DNA of 64,000 nt from Alviniconcha marisindica (GCA_018857735.1 JABMCL010002401.1:110001-174000); one strand, 5' to 3'; counted from the stretch's first letter, positions 13,201 to 28,200 are shown. The notes: generated by a model from the sequence alone, not told the origin. A program made the numbers and translations.

Positions 13201-16200
13201 GTCCGTTTTGGTTCAGATCTGCCAGGCCTTTGGTGTAGACATTGAAGAGGACTGGTGAGAGCTGTGATCCTTGTGGTAGGCCCATTGTGAGCTGATGAGG
13301 AGCAGAGCTCCAGTTTCCAAGGTGCATAACCTCTGTTTTTTCCAGGAGTGCTCCTGCAACCCACCAGGTCAGTGTTAGGCAGACTCCATATTGAATAAGC
13401 AGGTCCATCAGCAGCTTGAACTGGACTTTGTTGTAAGCATCTTCGAGATCGACTGCCACAGCTACTGTTTGTTATTTCCTCTGGAATCCTTCGTACACAT
13501 CATATGCAAATGCGGCTGCATTTTCCCATATGCATTTTACTGGTCTGAGCCCCTCTGATTTGCAGGGAATATCTCCATCTCCCTGTCCTTAAGGTCTCTG
13601 GTGAGTTTTCTGGCAACAGTGTATTCCATGAGCTTCCCAATGGTGTTCTGCATTGTGAGGATTCAGTGTCCATTCAGCTTGTGGTGGCCTTTCCCTGGTT
13701 TGGGAATAGGTCTCAAGAAGCTGTCTGTCCAGTCTTCAGGAATATAGCCTTTGTCAAAGATTTCTTGGCTGATAGTGTACAGCTCAGCCCTGTCCTGTTC
13801 TGTTAGGTTCTTGATATCCAAGTATCAAATCCTATCTGGACCAGGTGTTGTGTCTTTCCTGCTTCTTCTAAGGGCTTCATTGAATTTCTCCTCTGTGAGT
13901 TCATCGTCAGGGCTGCTTTGTGCAAGTGTTCTGTTGAGATCACTCAGTACATGCTTCCTTTCCTCTAAGTTGTTTTGGTTGCTCTATTGTAGGAATCACC
14001 CAAGTAAAACTTAACCTTTCTCTTTGTTGGTCTTTAGCCTTGCCCTGTTGGTGTCTTCTATGTCTGGGGTACGATCATTCCCTTTTATTTGTTGGTAGAA
14101 TTGCTAGAACTGTGTCAGTGTTGTTTCAGCACTGAGTTCTTCACAGAAGCTTTTCCATTTTGCTTCTTTTGCCTCCCATGGTATCTGCTTGAACTGCTCT
14201 GTTTTGGTATCCATTGCAGCTTTGAGCCTTGGGTCTGGGTTTGGACAAGTTCTTCCTTTCTGCCAGTTTCTCACTGTGGCATGTTTTTCTGTCCAAGTTT
14301 TCTTGGTCTCACTGTCCCGCAATGGTGGCTGCTTCTTGCTTTTCTGTGAGCCTTTTGTGCTTTGTGTTGGTTTCCGCTTCATCTCTACTCTCCTTCTTGT
14401 TCTCTTTGCACAGCCTCAGATACTTGGATCTTCTGCGTTCCAAGGATGGCCAGGAGGACCTGGGGGAGAAATCCTTTCAATACATCAGACCTGTGATCTG
14501 GAACTCTCCTCCTTTCTGTCTCATCTTCACTCTCTACTCTCTTCTAAGTCAGAACTGAAAACCCTCTTCTGCATACTGATCTGTTATTTACTTCTCCTTG
14601 TACCTACCCATCACCAATAATGCATGTATTTGTAGTGTGTGTGTGTGTGTGTGTGTGATTAAATGAGCATATCCTTATGTCTTTGTAAGCACTCTCGGCT
14701 CTTACAAGATGGGGCATCATAAGTAATCTATTATTATTAACACAATTTTGCATGTTGCAGAAAAAAAGAACCAGTGCTGGAGCAAGGAGTTGAATTGTAT
14801 AACTCCATGTCATCAGCAAACGTTATGGTGTAGGACAGTTTCATTCATTGGTATCTGTTTTGTTTTTTTAAAGGTGCAGAGCTTAGGAAGAGTAACCAAA
14901 CATTAGATACCCGAGGGATTGATAAACAGAGGTAAGCCTCATATTTCCTGTTTTGATCAACATGTTTTCTTAAAGATCCAAACACATAAAAGGTTCAGAA
15001 GAAAGCTATTTATTAGGACTAAACACAACCTACAAATTTTCAGGGTAATCCCCTTTATCAAGCTACAAAAAGACACTTAAACAACAATTAAACAGAGAAA
15101 AAAATAAAAAATGAGATGGAAAGCTAAACCACTTATCTGTTTTTGGTTGAGCTATGTTGTTTTCCTGTCCAGTGCTTGGAAGAATGTGACAACACTTAAT
15201 AGTTAAACGGTGAAAAAATTTGAAAAATGAGATGGAAAGCTAAACCACTTCTCTGTTTTTACCATGTCTACATTGTACCAAGCACTGGACAGGAAAAACA
15301 ACATAGCTCAACCAAAAACAGCTTTGCATCTCATTTTTAATCATTTTTCACCTGATCATTTTTTCACCTGTTGTTTAAGTGTCATTTTGTGGCTTGATAA
15401 AGGGGATTACCTCAAGAATTTGCAGAGATTGTTTTGTCCTAATAAATAGTGTTCTTCTGAACCTTTCATGTATTTGGATCTTGTTTTAGAACGCTAGCAG
15501 TCATTCTTGTTTCATATGTTGTTAAATTAAAATGTAATACTTTTTTTCTCTCATGAAAATGGAATGTATTTAGTGCAAGTTCTTTCAATTTCATATAGAA
15601 AATGAGTGTGTAATGTAATGTAATGATCTTTCAGTTTCCGTCTTTGATTCTAGACTATCAATGGAATGTACATTATAACCTGTATAACCATGTTCCTGTT
15701 ATCCTATTTTAGGCTCCATGCATAATAGGTGGAACTACAATAAGGCTAACTAGCTGTTTGTACTTTGTGGCAATTGCAAATCACAGAAGCTGGGTTGCTT
15801 TTTTGTTTGTTTGTTTTTTCATTGAAAGTAATGTGTCTTTGAGTTGGTGATGGGCAACTGATTGGTGCGCATGCTCGTATGTGTGTGTTTGCTTTTGTGT
15901 GTGTGTGAGTGCAAGTGTGTGTGTATGTTTGCTAGGTGATGTGTTTATGGTTGAATATACAATATGTGTGTTCTGTTTGTTGAAATAATATGTAAATGTA
16001 GTTTAGTGGGTTTTTTTTTTTTTTCATGAGTTGTTTGTACAGTGCAGTGAGTTTAACTCAGGTAAGAGAGTGGTGCTTTATGAGAATTATCTATTATTAT
16101 TATAATTATTCATTTTATGTAGACTGAAGCTCCAGCGAATGACTTTACAGTTCTTCTGGCAGAAACACCACCTGCATGATGTTACAAATCAAGTTACAAT

Positions 16201-19200
16201 GTTGGTGTTGACATAATTCTAAAGATAAATGTACTATTTTATTGTAAAGATAAGATATCAGTTTTACAAATTTCACATGGAAGTGCTAGAGCTTTATGCC
16301 TTTTAGCAATCCCACCCCTGAAAACAAAAAAGAGCTTTCACAGTGGAAAATAATAATGAAATTTCTAAGCACACTACCTATCAAAAATGTTTTACAGCCT
16401 AAGCAGCTTACAAAAAAAAGAATAGTGACAACATGCGGCATGACAACATGCTACAACATGAAAAGGTTTTTCAAAAAGAGAAAGAAAGAAAAAAGAGTAG
16501 GAAAGCCCCTGGTGGCCAAAATGAATTTCAGTGTGACAGGTTTTCAACACCAAAAAGGCCATAAACTGAGTGGGCTCCACCCCCCCCCCCCCCCCCCCCC
16601 CACACACACACATTTTTCCTCAGTCAATGGTCTGTATGGTCTTTACTTGATTATGTATTGGTTGGGGGTGGGAGAGGGATGTTTGAGTCATTGTGTCCTG
16701 TATCCAGGTTTTGTTTAAAGAATATCTTCTGAACTGTTCAACATTTTGCACACAAACTTAGTTTGATTTTAGGTCAAAGTATAGAAAGAAAAAGGAAAAA
16801 ACAAGCAAGGAATTAATTGTTGAGGCATTATATTTAGATCTGGAAGACCTTAAACAGAGTAAATCCAAGGGAGAGAAATTAAAAAAATTAAAGAAGAAAA
16901 AAGATAGTCCTACTCCATTCATAAAGAGCCTATTGGGTGCACCAGTTTAGTGCTTGGATCTAATAAGTAGATGCAGCAAACTTAGGTTGATGGTACATTA
17001 TCACAAGCCAGTGTCTTATATGAATTATTGTGGTCAAGATCACAGCGAAGGCTCACAACTTCAATACAGTACAATACAATAACACTTTATTAATCCTTAA
17101 AAAAGGAAATTCAGTTGTCTGCCTTTGACAAATAATAAAAAGTACATAAAAAGAGTAAGTAAATACTATACAGTTTCACTCACTTAATTAGAATAAAAAC
17201 TTAATAAAATCAAGAACAAACAGTAAGAAAATACAGTTACAATCACAATGGTGCCTGCATCATTTACACAAATACTAGTTGTCACACCCGTATGCATGCA
17301 CACACACACATGTATATATATACACATTCATAATTCATTGAATGTTTGTTACTTCTATATTTCCTGTACCACTGATGTCTTTCCAAAGTAGGTGTATTGA
17401 TGTACTGTTACTAACAACCCATCCAAATGCAAATAAAGTGGGTATATATATACTGACAGTCTTGCTGTGACCAACAGCGTTTTTCTGCAGAATTGTTTAT
17501 TATTATTTGTGTAATGGTGTGGAGTGGTAGAAGGACAGGACACAGGCAGCGGAGTCAGTCAAAATGGAGACCACAGCAGGCGGCGACGGCAAACAGGCTT
17601 TATTCTACAGCAGCAGACAACTTTCTCAGCACACCCAAAATCCTCACGTGCACGCATAGATAAGAGAACTGCGCGGGCTGCAAAGAACACACGCTATCGC
17701 TACAATGAAATCAGCCCTCTGGACCACAAAATGGCTGACTATTGTGTTTCCTTGGCCCACACAAATACAGTTTCCTCAACAATAACTAAACTAATTAAAA
17801 CATGAAAACATCAAATAAAAGCTACAGTTACAATCTTTTAAACTGTATAAACAAATGTACACACATGACTTATTTTATTTACAACAAGAGTGGGAAGCGT
17901 GGCTTGCACCTATCTATAAGCAGATTCGTACAACTAAATCACAACTAACACAATGTACAAAATATAACTATCAATAAAACTTACATCAGAATAAAGAACA
18001 CGCTCCCACGGTTAAAATGGTACATAACAATTACAATACAACGCTCTATAAGAGAAGCAAGACACACTCAAAGACTAGTACTAAAACAATCAGTGCGAAC
18101 TTTCGCCTGGTGCGCGTTATTTTAGTCGCAGCAGCGCTGATAGTGATACCAAGTAGTCTATGAATATAACTTAGCTTCTACAGTACACAATACTCAATAA
18201 GTTAATTTCAACCCAAAATAAACACTAAACATGAAGTCAGCTAAGCAAAATACTATACGACAAAGCATTGATCGATACAGAATTACTTTAATCGAGTCAA
18301 AACAACGATTCACTACTATTCACTAGTACTACACAGAAAATGCGCCATGCAGACGACGGCTATAAAAAGAATGGACCCAGAGGCATCGGCTACTGATTAA
18401 GCTCGATCCTGGGTCTAAATAAGATCTAAATAAACATTCTAAGATGCCAAATTATATTACACATGGCTTGGTGCATAAAAAGGACTAGGTAAACAAAGAG
18501 TAGGTAAACAAGCAAGCGGTCAAAATATTAAGGGAGTAAACAGATTTGAAAATGGCACGCACCAGCGGCTATCGCTGGTCGGCTGTGTGAAGGCCATGTG
18601 GCGTTACGCAACACGCAGCGCTTCAAAACAAAAGCGTCGTCTGCTCCGATTCCCAGGTTACTAACAGTACAGTAATGAAATTGCATGGATCTGATAACCG
18701 GGGCGGGATTGTTGTAAAAACGTACAAAGAGCACTTGCTCACATTTGTATGTGGTAGCCTCCACCCCAGAAGGATACATTTAATTGTGGATAAATGGCTG
18801 ATGGCAACCATAAAGAGCTCTGACTACTGTGATTGGCATGACCAGTAGCTTGGGGCTAATTAAATCAAAAATAGTTTCTGCAGTTAATGTGACACAGGGA
18901 GTGACTGCTGATCTGTGTGCAATACAGTGCAATATAAGTGCCAACTGTTTTTAAAACTCACAGAAGGTTGAGAAAGAAGGCTTTTCAAGAAATGGGACAA
19001 AGAGTTAGTTATCTGAGCATTTGCTGTTGTTTTTCCTTGCAGTTGTTGGTACTTGCAGATAATAAAAATAGTAATAAAACACTTTTCTAAACCACCATTT
19101 CCCAGAGAAAAATGGGCCCATAGCTCTGTACACTATCCACACCAAATTACATTTCTGAATAAAGGACACTTGAAAAAAGATTACAGTGCCCCACCAGTCA

Positions 19201-22200
19201 TTTAAGCAACAAATACTATCATGACAGCAACACCAGCAAAGAAACAATAATTGCTGTAATAATCATGTTCATACCTAATGAAGATGAAAACAACAAGGAA
19301 AAGAAAAAGAAAAAAGAAAAAAGAAAAAAAGGATGATTAAAAAAACACAGTATAGTCAGAAATAGCAACAACAGATTCAGTGGAAATTAAAATGCAGACA
19401 GCAAAGCAGTAAGTGTGTACTCATACACACTCATGTAAGTCATGTGACAAAGATCGCTCATGCACATTCTTGTTGTCAAACAAAAGCAATTTTATTCTAC
19501 AAGTGGTTTAAAGGGAATTTTCTGATCACCAAGTTTGAGATGCTCGCCACAAAAACACTACTTCTAGAATGAGTTCCAACTGTCATTGCTTCCATTTTGT
19601 CTTCATTTACTTCAGTTTATTACCTGTCATCCACTGTTTGACGTCTGTGGTGCAGTTTGCAAGCCTGCAAGTGAGCAGTGGAAAGTCACATGGTAGCACC
19701 ATAACTGTTAGTTTACTATTTGTGATTTACCAACTTCGCTAAACAAAATGGGACTATATAAAAGCTGTGCAAGCATGCACCAGGACAAAGAGAAGAAATA
19801 TAAATGGATTTTATGGCAACGAAACACTGTTCATGGGATCAAGGCCCCTAGGTCCAGGGGCCCCTGAGTCAGTGCCTGCAGACTGAGATGTCATTTGCAT
19901 TTTGACAAATGCCTTATGGTACAGTATTTAGCTATGTGTGAACTGTAAAGTATCAGCCTTCAGAGATGTGTATCCTGTAACAGTGTAAGAGAATTTTTCT
20001 CCTATGTGAATCCTAAAGTAAATGAGTTCATGAGTGAGTGTCTTTTATTGAAATTTGCCAGTCACATCATTTGTAAGTGAAAGGTCCTATATCAGTCAAT
20101 TTTCTGAATAATCATCTCATACATTTATGATATTAACCTTTTTTAAATGTTGACCAAAAGACATTAAAGATTTCACCTGTGGACTGCTCTTTTTCAGTTC
20201 TGAAAAGTCAAACTTCTCAGCAGAGGCCATTGCCATGTCACTTCTGAGTCAGTTTTCAGAGAAACAACTACCTAAAGCTTCAGAGCTTGACTGGCTTGTC
20301 TCTGAGAAAGATGCACCTCAAGCAGTAAGTTCTTTCTGTCTACCTGCCTATCAGTCTGTGTTTAGTCTCTCTGTCTGTCTGTATGTCATGGTTATAATAG
20401 TTTACTGACCACTTCACAAAGAAGCTTGGATTTTCATGTTTATGTCAGTGATTTCAAAGTCATGGTACGTTGGCAGTTTACCAAAGGTGGAAAATTAACT
20501 GTGGAGGTTAGGTGCACATCATCTTAATGTAATGATTACCCAAACTGATGCATTTAAAAGAGCGATCTGAAATCTGTTTCAACAAGGGAGGGGGGGGGGG
20601 GCGTTATCAAGCAAATGTTTTATAAGTTATTTTATGCGCCGTTTTACAAGTACTTGTTTTATATTAGTGTAATTTATTAAGTATGTATTGTGAGATTGCT
20701 TGTATAAGATATGTTAGTAAATGTAAATGGTATTTATTATGTACATGTATGTGAACAAACACATTGAGCTCGCTCAGCGGGGAATAGTGCTATAGAAAAT
20801 TTATGCATTATTATTATTATCATTGGCAGGAGCTGGCATAAGTATCATTTTTGTTGCGACAGGGGGTGTCATTGGTGAGAGCTGCCACAAGTATCATTTT
20901 TGTCGCAACAAAACATGTCTTTTGTCACGACAAATGTATGCTTGTTGCGACAACACTTTTGTCATGACAAAATTATTTTTGTTGTGACAAAACTTTTGTC
21001 GCAACAAATATTTGTCATGACAAACATAACAATAAGCTTCCTTTTGTTGCAACAAACATGTGTTTGTCATAACAAAATACATCTTTTGTTGCAACAAAAC
21101 TTTTTAAAAATAATTTGGTCATGACAAAAGTTTTGTCGCAGTAAGCATACTTTTGTCGCGACAAAAAAGGTGAAACTTTTGTCGTGACAAAAAGAATTTT
21201 GTCGCGGCAAGCATACTTTTGTTGTGACAAAAGTTTTGTCACAACAAAAATGATACTTGTGGCAGCTCCCGCCAATGATGGGGGGAGGGGCGGGGGGAAC
21301 CTTCATTTAGATTCACTGCATTGCCCTAACAAACCTTACCATGCAAGGCAACAGACCTTGTTTTTATCTTATTGCTCCACATCCATTTTTGTTGTTGTTG
21401 TTGTTGTTGTTTGTTTCCCTCTATGGGCCCCTAAACTATGCCTGGAGGGCATAGTCAGTATCACTCCAACTTTTATTGGGAGACTGACAGCCGTAATGTA
21501 CACAAAAGACTAAAAGACGGTGGCAGTTCTTCTTGTAACCAGTGAGCCCAGACCAGTGTTGTTCTATGGAAAGACTTACAGCTACGTGATGCTTTGTTAA
21601 CATCACACCCTCACCTTGTTTAGCCTGTCTGCTGAGACAATTTCCTGGAGTGTGGCACACGGAGCCAGACATGATAGTTGGGTGGTATGGGGGAACGAGC
21701 AGTGAAGCTGTTGAGACATTACTTATACACATCATAATTTATCTCCTGATTCTTGCTTCTCCATCATCACTGACAATGATGATAACTGACTGCACTTATC
21801 AGTGGGTTCATGCAAGGCTATGTAGCCCCAAGCTTGAAATACACAGACTGGAGCACTGAGGGCATCGATAGTGGTAATCCATGGTAATAGAAGCAGCCTT
21901 GTGATGCCAATCACAAGCTGCCAGAAAACGCTGCATTTTGTCATCCTTAAAGCTGGAGGCGGCCTTTGGAATCATAGTTCATCATCTAGTTCTGTCTTGG
22001 GCTGTTTCCATGTGTTCATCTGGTTTGATACCTGCCCTCCAGAAATGGGTCTTTAAGTTGTCTTTGCAGCACTTTTGAAGTTGATTGATTGCTTTTTATT
22101 TAGCAATCAATCAACCTTACAAGTGCTATAAAGACAACCTTTGGTTGGCCACGGTACCTCTTCCCCTTGCTCAGCTCTCAGAACATGCTCTTCTACAAAG

Positions 22201-25200
22201 ACAACCTTTGGTTGGCCATGGCACCTCCTCCCCTTGCTCAGCTCTCAGTATATGATCTGTTTTGGAAGACACTGATCTGCCATACAGATGACATGACCAG
22301 CCCATGTGCAGCAGACACTTCTGCAGCATTGCTTCAGTGGTTGTTGTACCAGCTCTCTCCAGGACCTCTGTAACTCTCTCTTGCCATTGTATTCCCGTGA
22401 TGGGCTGCTACTGGAATTGTTCCAATTTTTGGGTGTGCCTTCCAGTCCGGTGGCTGAGGGGTTCAGGAGACAGACAAATTTAGGACCTCCAAATCTGGGA
22501 CTCAGAATTCCCCTCACCTGGAGGGACCCTGGATTGAGTCCCAAACACCCCAAAATAGTTACAGGCTATCCCCACAGCAAATGTACATATAGGTTACATT
22601 TCCTATAACTTGCCTTCTGGTGAAGTGGCTGAGGGGTTCAGGTGACAAATTTAGGACCCAGAATCCCCACCACCTGGAGAAAGGAAAAATGATTCCTTCC
22701 AAAAATTGCACACCCTTTGCCCGTAAGCAATGCATCCTTGTAGGTAGAATAACAACTCTATGCATATGTGTATCTGGCGCTGTGAACACGCAAGGTTTTG
22801 TGTGGAAGTTTTTTATGCGCTATATATAAATTTTCATTCATTCATAAGAGACCATTGTTCATAGGATGCTGATCTCTATGTATCCTAAAGACCACCAGTG
22901 AAACATACCAGTCACAATGGAGGCAGCCTCAATAATAAAAGCCCAAGCATACATTGCATCTTGTAATGTATGTCATTATTTAAAGACCTCTGTCAGCTCT
23001 TTTAAATCTTCCTTGAAAACCTTTCTCTTTTGAAAAACCTTTTCTTCAGTCTCATTGCTCTGATATGCGATTGGTGTGTGTGTTCATGTTGTATGCGTTG
23101 AATTTTGACAGTGCGTATTTGTAAAGAACGTGTAAGCGCTTAGGGCCTGTGCAGGTTAGGCACTCTAAGTATTCATTATTATTATTATTATACAGTGCCT
23201 AGGGTTTGAATATGTGTTCAGATTAACAGTCACAAATGCTGACATGCTGGCTGTATGCAGGGCAGCACCAGGCTGATGGACTCTAAAAGGACATCCATTG
23301 CCATTGCCCTTTCTCTGACAAGGGCTTTCTCAGAGTAACTGAAAAGAATCCTCGGTATTGATGAGTACACGTGCATTGGATCTAAACAAAAACACAAGAT
23401 TTCTCGCTGGCGCAATAGGGATCATGCACTGGGCTCAAGATGTCAATCAAGTTCCCCTAAGGTACAAAGAAAAAAGGAAGGAGAGGTGGGAAGGGAAAGT
23501 TGGGCTGCAGAGGCCTCAGATACAACATGACAATGGCTGAACATCTATCAAGGAAGTACTTCAGGATCTGTTCCTGGAACTGTGATTGTGCCAGCAAATG
23601 AGCTGTTCTAGAGAGACACGCCTATGACTTTGATGTCCTCTGCCTACAGTAAACAAGAACACACTCAAAAAAGCAGCTGGAACTGAATGTCTTACTGGCT
23701 TTCCAGAAGCTCAAAGGGCAAGGAATGGCAATTGCTATTTGCTAGGGCCTACAAAACAGTTTCCACAGTAGACCCAAGCCAGTGGTGCAACAGTTCATGT
23801 TGGAAGAATAGGGCAACAACCCTCAGGGGAATGCTCTGGCAGAAGCCTTGGGAAAGGTGTTCTATCCAGTAACACCTCCATTACCAACATGCCTTGGATT
23901 GGAGAGGATAGATATTCTTGACTGGAAACGATAGTCCACACAGCCTCTAAGATCATAGGCAGTGACTTGAAACCAATTGCATCTACTCACTCCCTGCTAT
24001 CAGACTGCAAAGTGATGGCCATAGTCCAGGACACATTGCACCCAGCCAACCACCTCTTCCAGCCTCTTCCATCTGGATGCAAATACAGGGCCAGGAGGGC
24101 TTGAGCTTCTGGATTTTAGAAAAGTTTTTACCCACAAGTAATGTGCTCTTTTAGAATGTGATCATTGCATGTAAGGCACAGTCAAAGGACCAAACTGTGC
24201 TCAGTCTTTTTAGTAGTCTTTTTAAAAGATGTTTTAGTATTCTCAATGTGCATTGCTCTCATGCATGCATATGTGTTTGTGTGTGTGTTTGGGCATGTAT
24301 ACATGCATGCATATATGTGTGTGGATGCTGGAGTGTGCATGTGAATGTGCATGTGGGTAAAACTTTTAATTGTCTTGTTTTAAATGTAGGACTATATTTT
24401 GTATTGGGTAATTTTAACATTATGTACAAGACGGGAGGGGGCATGTGTGTGGATGTGTGAGTGTGTGTGTGTTGAACTTTTACTCTGTCTTAGAAATTGT
24501 ATGATTATATGTTATGAAATGGAATGTTATTTATAAGTGTGTGAGCAGGCACATGCATTTTTATGCGTGTGTGTATGTGCATGTGCATTGAACTTTTACT
24601 TCACTTTGCCTTAGATGTAGCACTATATTTTATAAATTGGAACATTACTTATAAGTGAGTGTGTGTGTGCCTGCGTGCACGTGTGTTGTCATTGCTGGTG
24701 TAAATGGGTATGTACCTTTAATTATGTTAGTTGATGTGTATTAGTGTTCTTGTTTGCTTATGTTTGTATGCCTACTACTTTTCAAGCCACATTCCTTGTT
24801 GAACTTTGTAAATAAAGAATCTGAAACTGGATCAGAACAAGGAACATGGATAGCACCATTGACATAGCTCTTGTCTCCCTAAGAATAACACCATGGCTAA
24901 GTGCAGAAACACTGACACCACAGGCAACAATCATCTACTGGTGGTGTTCAGTTCAGTTCCGTTCAAGTTGGTATCTATGGGAAAAGCCCATATGTGTTCC
25001 ATCCCATCTCTCAAGTTTCTTCAACATCACCCCTGAAACAGTTCCAATGTTCATCAGATTGACGAAGGCCCGCTCTCATCCTTTCAAAGAAGATCTTCTA
25101 GCGCTTCTTCTTTCCATGCCTCTCTCCTCCAGGCAATTGATGGTGTGATGTCCTCTGCTTTGTGCCCGCAGGTAGTGTCTCAAGCTCCTCACCACTTTGG

Positions 25201-28200
25201 ATCTTCCGAGAAGCAAGCCATTTGTGAGGGTTGCTTTGCCCACTAGTCTATCTGCTCGGTCATTTCCCTTCACTCCAGCATGTCCAGGGCAGTACACCCA
25301 CTGGAGTTTTCGAGGGTGGATGTCGACCATTGACACATTCCAGGCTGGGCTTCCCATTCCACTTTTCACTTTTAGCAAGCTCATTGAATCTGTCAGGAGG
25401 ATGACATGTATAGTCCAACTGTCAACCATTGAGGCAATCCTGTGGAGGGCATGGGTGACTGCTTCCACCTCCATTGTCGAGCTGGAGGTTGAGACCATGT
25501 AGGCTGTACTGTCTTTGTAGATGGTAGTCATGCTTTGCTTGACAGTGAAATGCCACCCTGACTGGTCTTTGGTGACTGAGCCATCAGTGTGCACTATGAG
25601 GTCTTGCAATTTGCTGTTTTCTTGAATGAGAAGCTTGATCTCTGACTGCTTTGCCTGCTGGCCATTCTCAACTGTGCTTTCCTAAGTTTTCTGGCAGGAG
25701 TGTCACATAGAGACACTGGAAATGGTTTGGGTCCCTTTTCCACTCCTTGATTTGTTTGAGCTCTGTCAGCCGGGTATACTTGCAGTATTGAGTCCTCTGC
25801 CTGACCCATCCAAGACTTGCCCCATCCCAGTCTTCATCCCTTTGTGTCTTTCACAGCTTCATGGAGTGGGTTGTGGGGATTTTCATCAGCACTGGAGTAT
25901 GCTTTGACCTGCTCCACTTTCTGTCTGGTTTGCATTTGTGGGAGATCTAGCATGAACCTTGTGGTCTCGATGGGTGTGTTCTTGGTGGTTCCCTGTATGA
26001 CTTGCATTGCTTCGTTCTGCACTCTGTCCAGCTTTAGCAGATTTGTCTGTGCCATTGTTGTGAGGCCTAGTCCGTAGTCACTGACACTGAGCACCACACT
26101 TTGATACAGTAGGAAGAGGTGGCATTGTTCAATACCCTTTACAGCCATAGCCTTCAGGACTGACAGACCTTTCTTGCACTTCAGTGCTGGTGTTTCCACA
26201 TGTTTTCTGTAGGTCAGCATTCTGTTAAAGTGGATCCCAAGGAATCTCAGAAGACTTGTGCATTCATCCACAACTCCATCAAATAAGGCTACTGGCACTG
26301 GTATGACTGCTGCTCTGTTGTTAAGTGTGCACCACAATGTCTGTGCTTTGTCTGGACTGATGAGAGATTTGGTGTCATGACACCACTGGGATACACTATC
26401 CAGTTGTTGCACTGCTTCAGCTGCCTCCTGGGAGTCCCTTGATGTTTTGTATGTGAGCCCGTTATCTGCCAGTGTGAGAGTCTTGCTGGGTCCATTTTGG
26501 TTCAGATCTGCCAGGCCTTTGGTGTAAACACTGAAGAGGACTGGCAAGAGCTGTGATCCTTGTGAGGATGCGGTATCCATTTAGCTTGTGGTCGTCTTTC
26601 CTTGGTTTGGGAATAAATCTTAAGAAGCTGTCTGTCCAGTCTTCAGGAATATAGCCTTTGTCAAAGCTGTCATGGTAAATGGTGTAGAGCTCAGCCCTGT
26701 CCTCTTCTGTTAGCCTGTTCAGCATACAAAAACCAGCTGTGAAGCAGAACATCAAGCCACATAACCCCTTCAGGTATGAAGAGTTGGGTTTAGACCTAGT
26801 GTCAAAATTATCCTTTTGTGACCAAGCTTAATTTGATGTACATCATCATAAGCCAGAATGTGTTGTGAAAAGATTGCTTTGCTGTGTTCAAGGTCAAGGT
26901 CAAAGCAAAGGTTCAGAAGATCCAAGTGATATCTCCTGAACAAATAACCATTTGCAGCCAAACTCATTCACTCAATCAGTCAATCAATATCTTTATTGCC
27001 ATGTGTCAAGTAAAAGATACATACACATGAAATGTGAGGCATGGTGATGAGAGCATTCATAATCATACACACATTCAGAATAGCATTAACAGCTTACCAG
27101 TGTACTTACTACAATCATAAGCTTCACAAAACACAAAATACTTATAAGTTAACCAATCCTAGCAAAACATGCATACAATTTGCAAATGAATAAAGGAACT
27201 TGACAGATTATTACCTTAAATTCAGAGGACATCTTACATACTTTGAAGGATTACCTCAGACATGTTTACTGCCTAATTAAATAGAGTTGAGGATAAAATA
27301 ATAGCATACAATTTTTTTTAGGTCAAAGTGTAAACAAAAACACAAGCAGATAATTAATTTTGAGGCATTGTATTTAGATCTGGAAAACTTTAAGCAAAGT
27401 AAATCCAACTGGGGGTGGGGTGAGATGCTGCCTTCATACAGAGTCTATTGGGTGAATCAGTCCCCCTCCTCCCAGGAGCTGAATCTGATTTTTGGCCCAC
27501 ACTACTAAGCAGAGAGCAGTGGGGTTATCAAAAATCTGGTCCTGGTGGGGATTTGTCATCACCATGTTGGTGGCAAAACATGCTGCAACAAGGGGTCTGT
27601 TGCATTTTTGGTGGGACGCTGGTTTTAAATTAGATCACCCAAAATTGCATGTTGGCTCAAACTGATTTTTTACCCATGTATACCAGGTTTGGTGACCTTG
27701 TCCTTGCTTCAAGATCGCAGTGGTGTTGAGAATGTCACACTTGATCTTTTGATTGTTCAGAAAGGTCTTATCCAATATTCTTCAAGTTTTCATGATTATT
27801 ACATCCATAGTCAAAGCTGTGAGAGCACGTACAAGAGAAATAATTGACTTATTTCTGAACTCTTCAGCCAGTGGGAATTTGGTGCTTAACTGTTTGAAAC
27901 TGTTTAGATTGTGCATTGTGATAACATCATTTAAACATTACCTACATTAAACAAGTGAACTAAGCAGTTGCTCATCATGCCTTTATTTTGTTTTAGCTGT
28001 TACCACTTCCCAACTCATACCCTGTGTCCCCTGATGATGGAGAAAATGCAGACTTGATGTGTGCCACTAATCAGGTGAGAAAAGATGTTACATTGTACTG
28101 TCAGGTAAAGGGTCTTGTGAGTTTTAGATTCATGTTAAAAGGCTGGGAAACTTAGTTATTTCCAGTGTTAAAAGAATGTATTGTTTGTCCTCGGACAAAC

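Noticed and set aside
20821..21277. Regular palindromes with short spacers look like a CRISPR array, and repeated open frames (CHDKxxFVxTK...) run through it
   Set aside because: Repeats are 16 bp, spacing is irregular and too short, spacers are not unique 30-mers, and the context is a eukaryotic intron; the frames are a by-product of the repeat.
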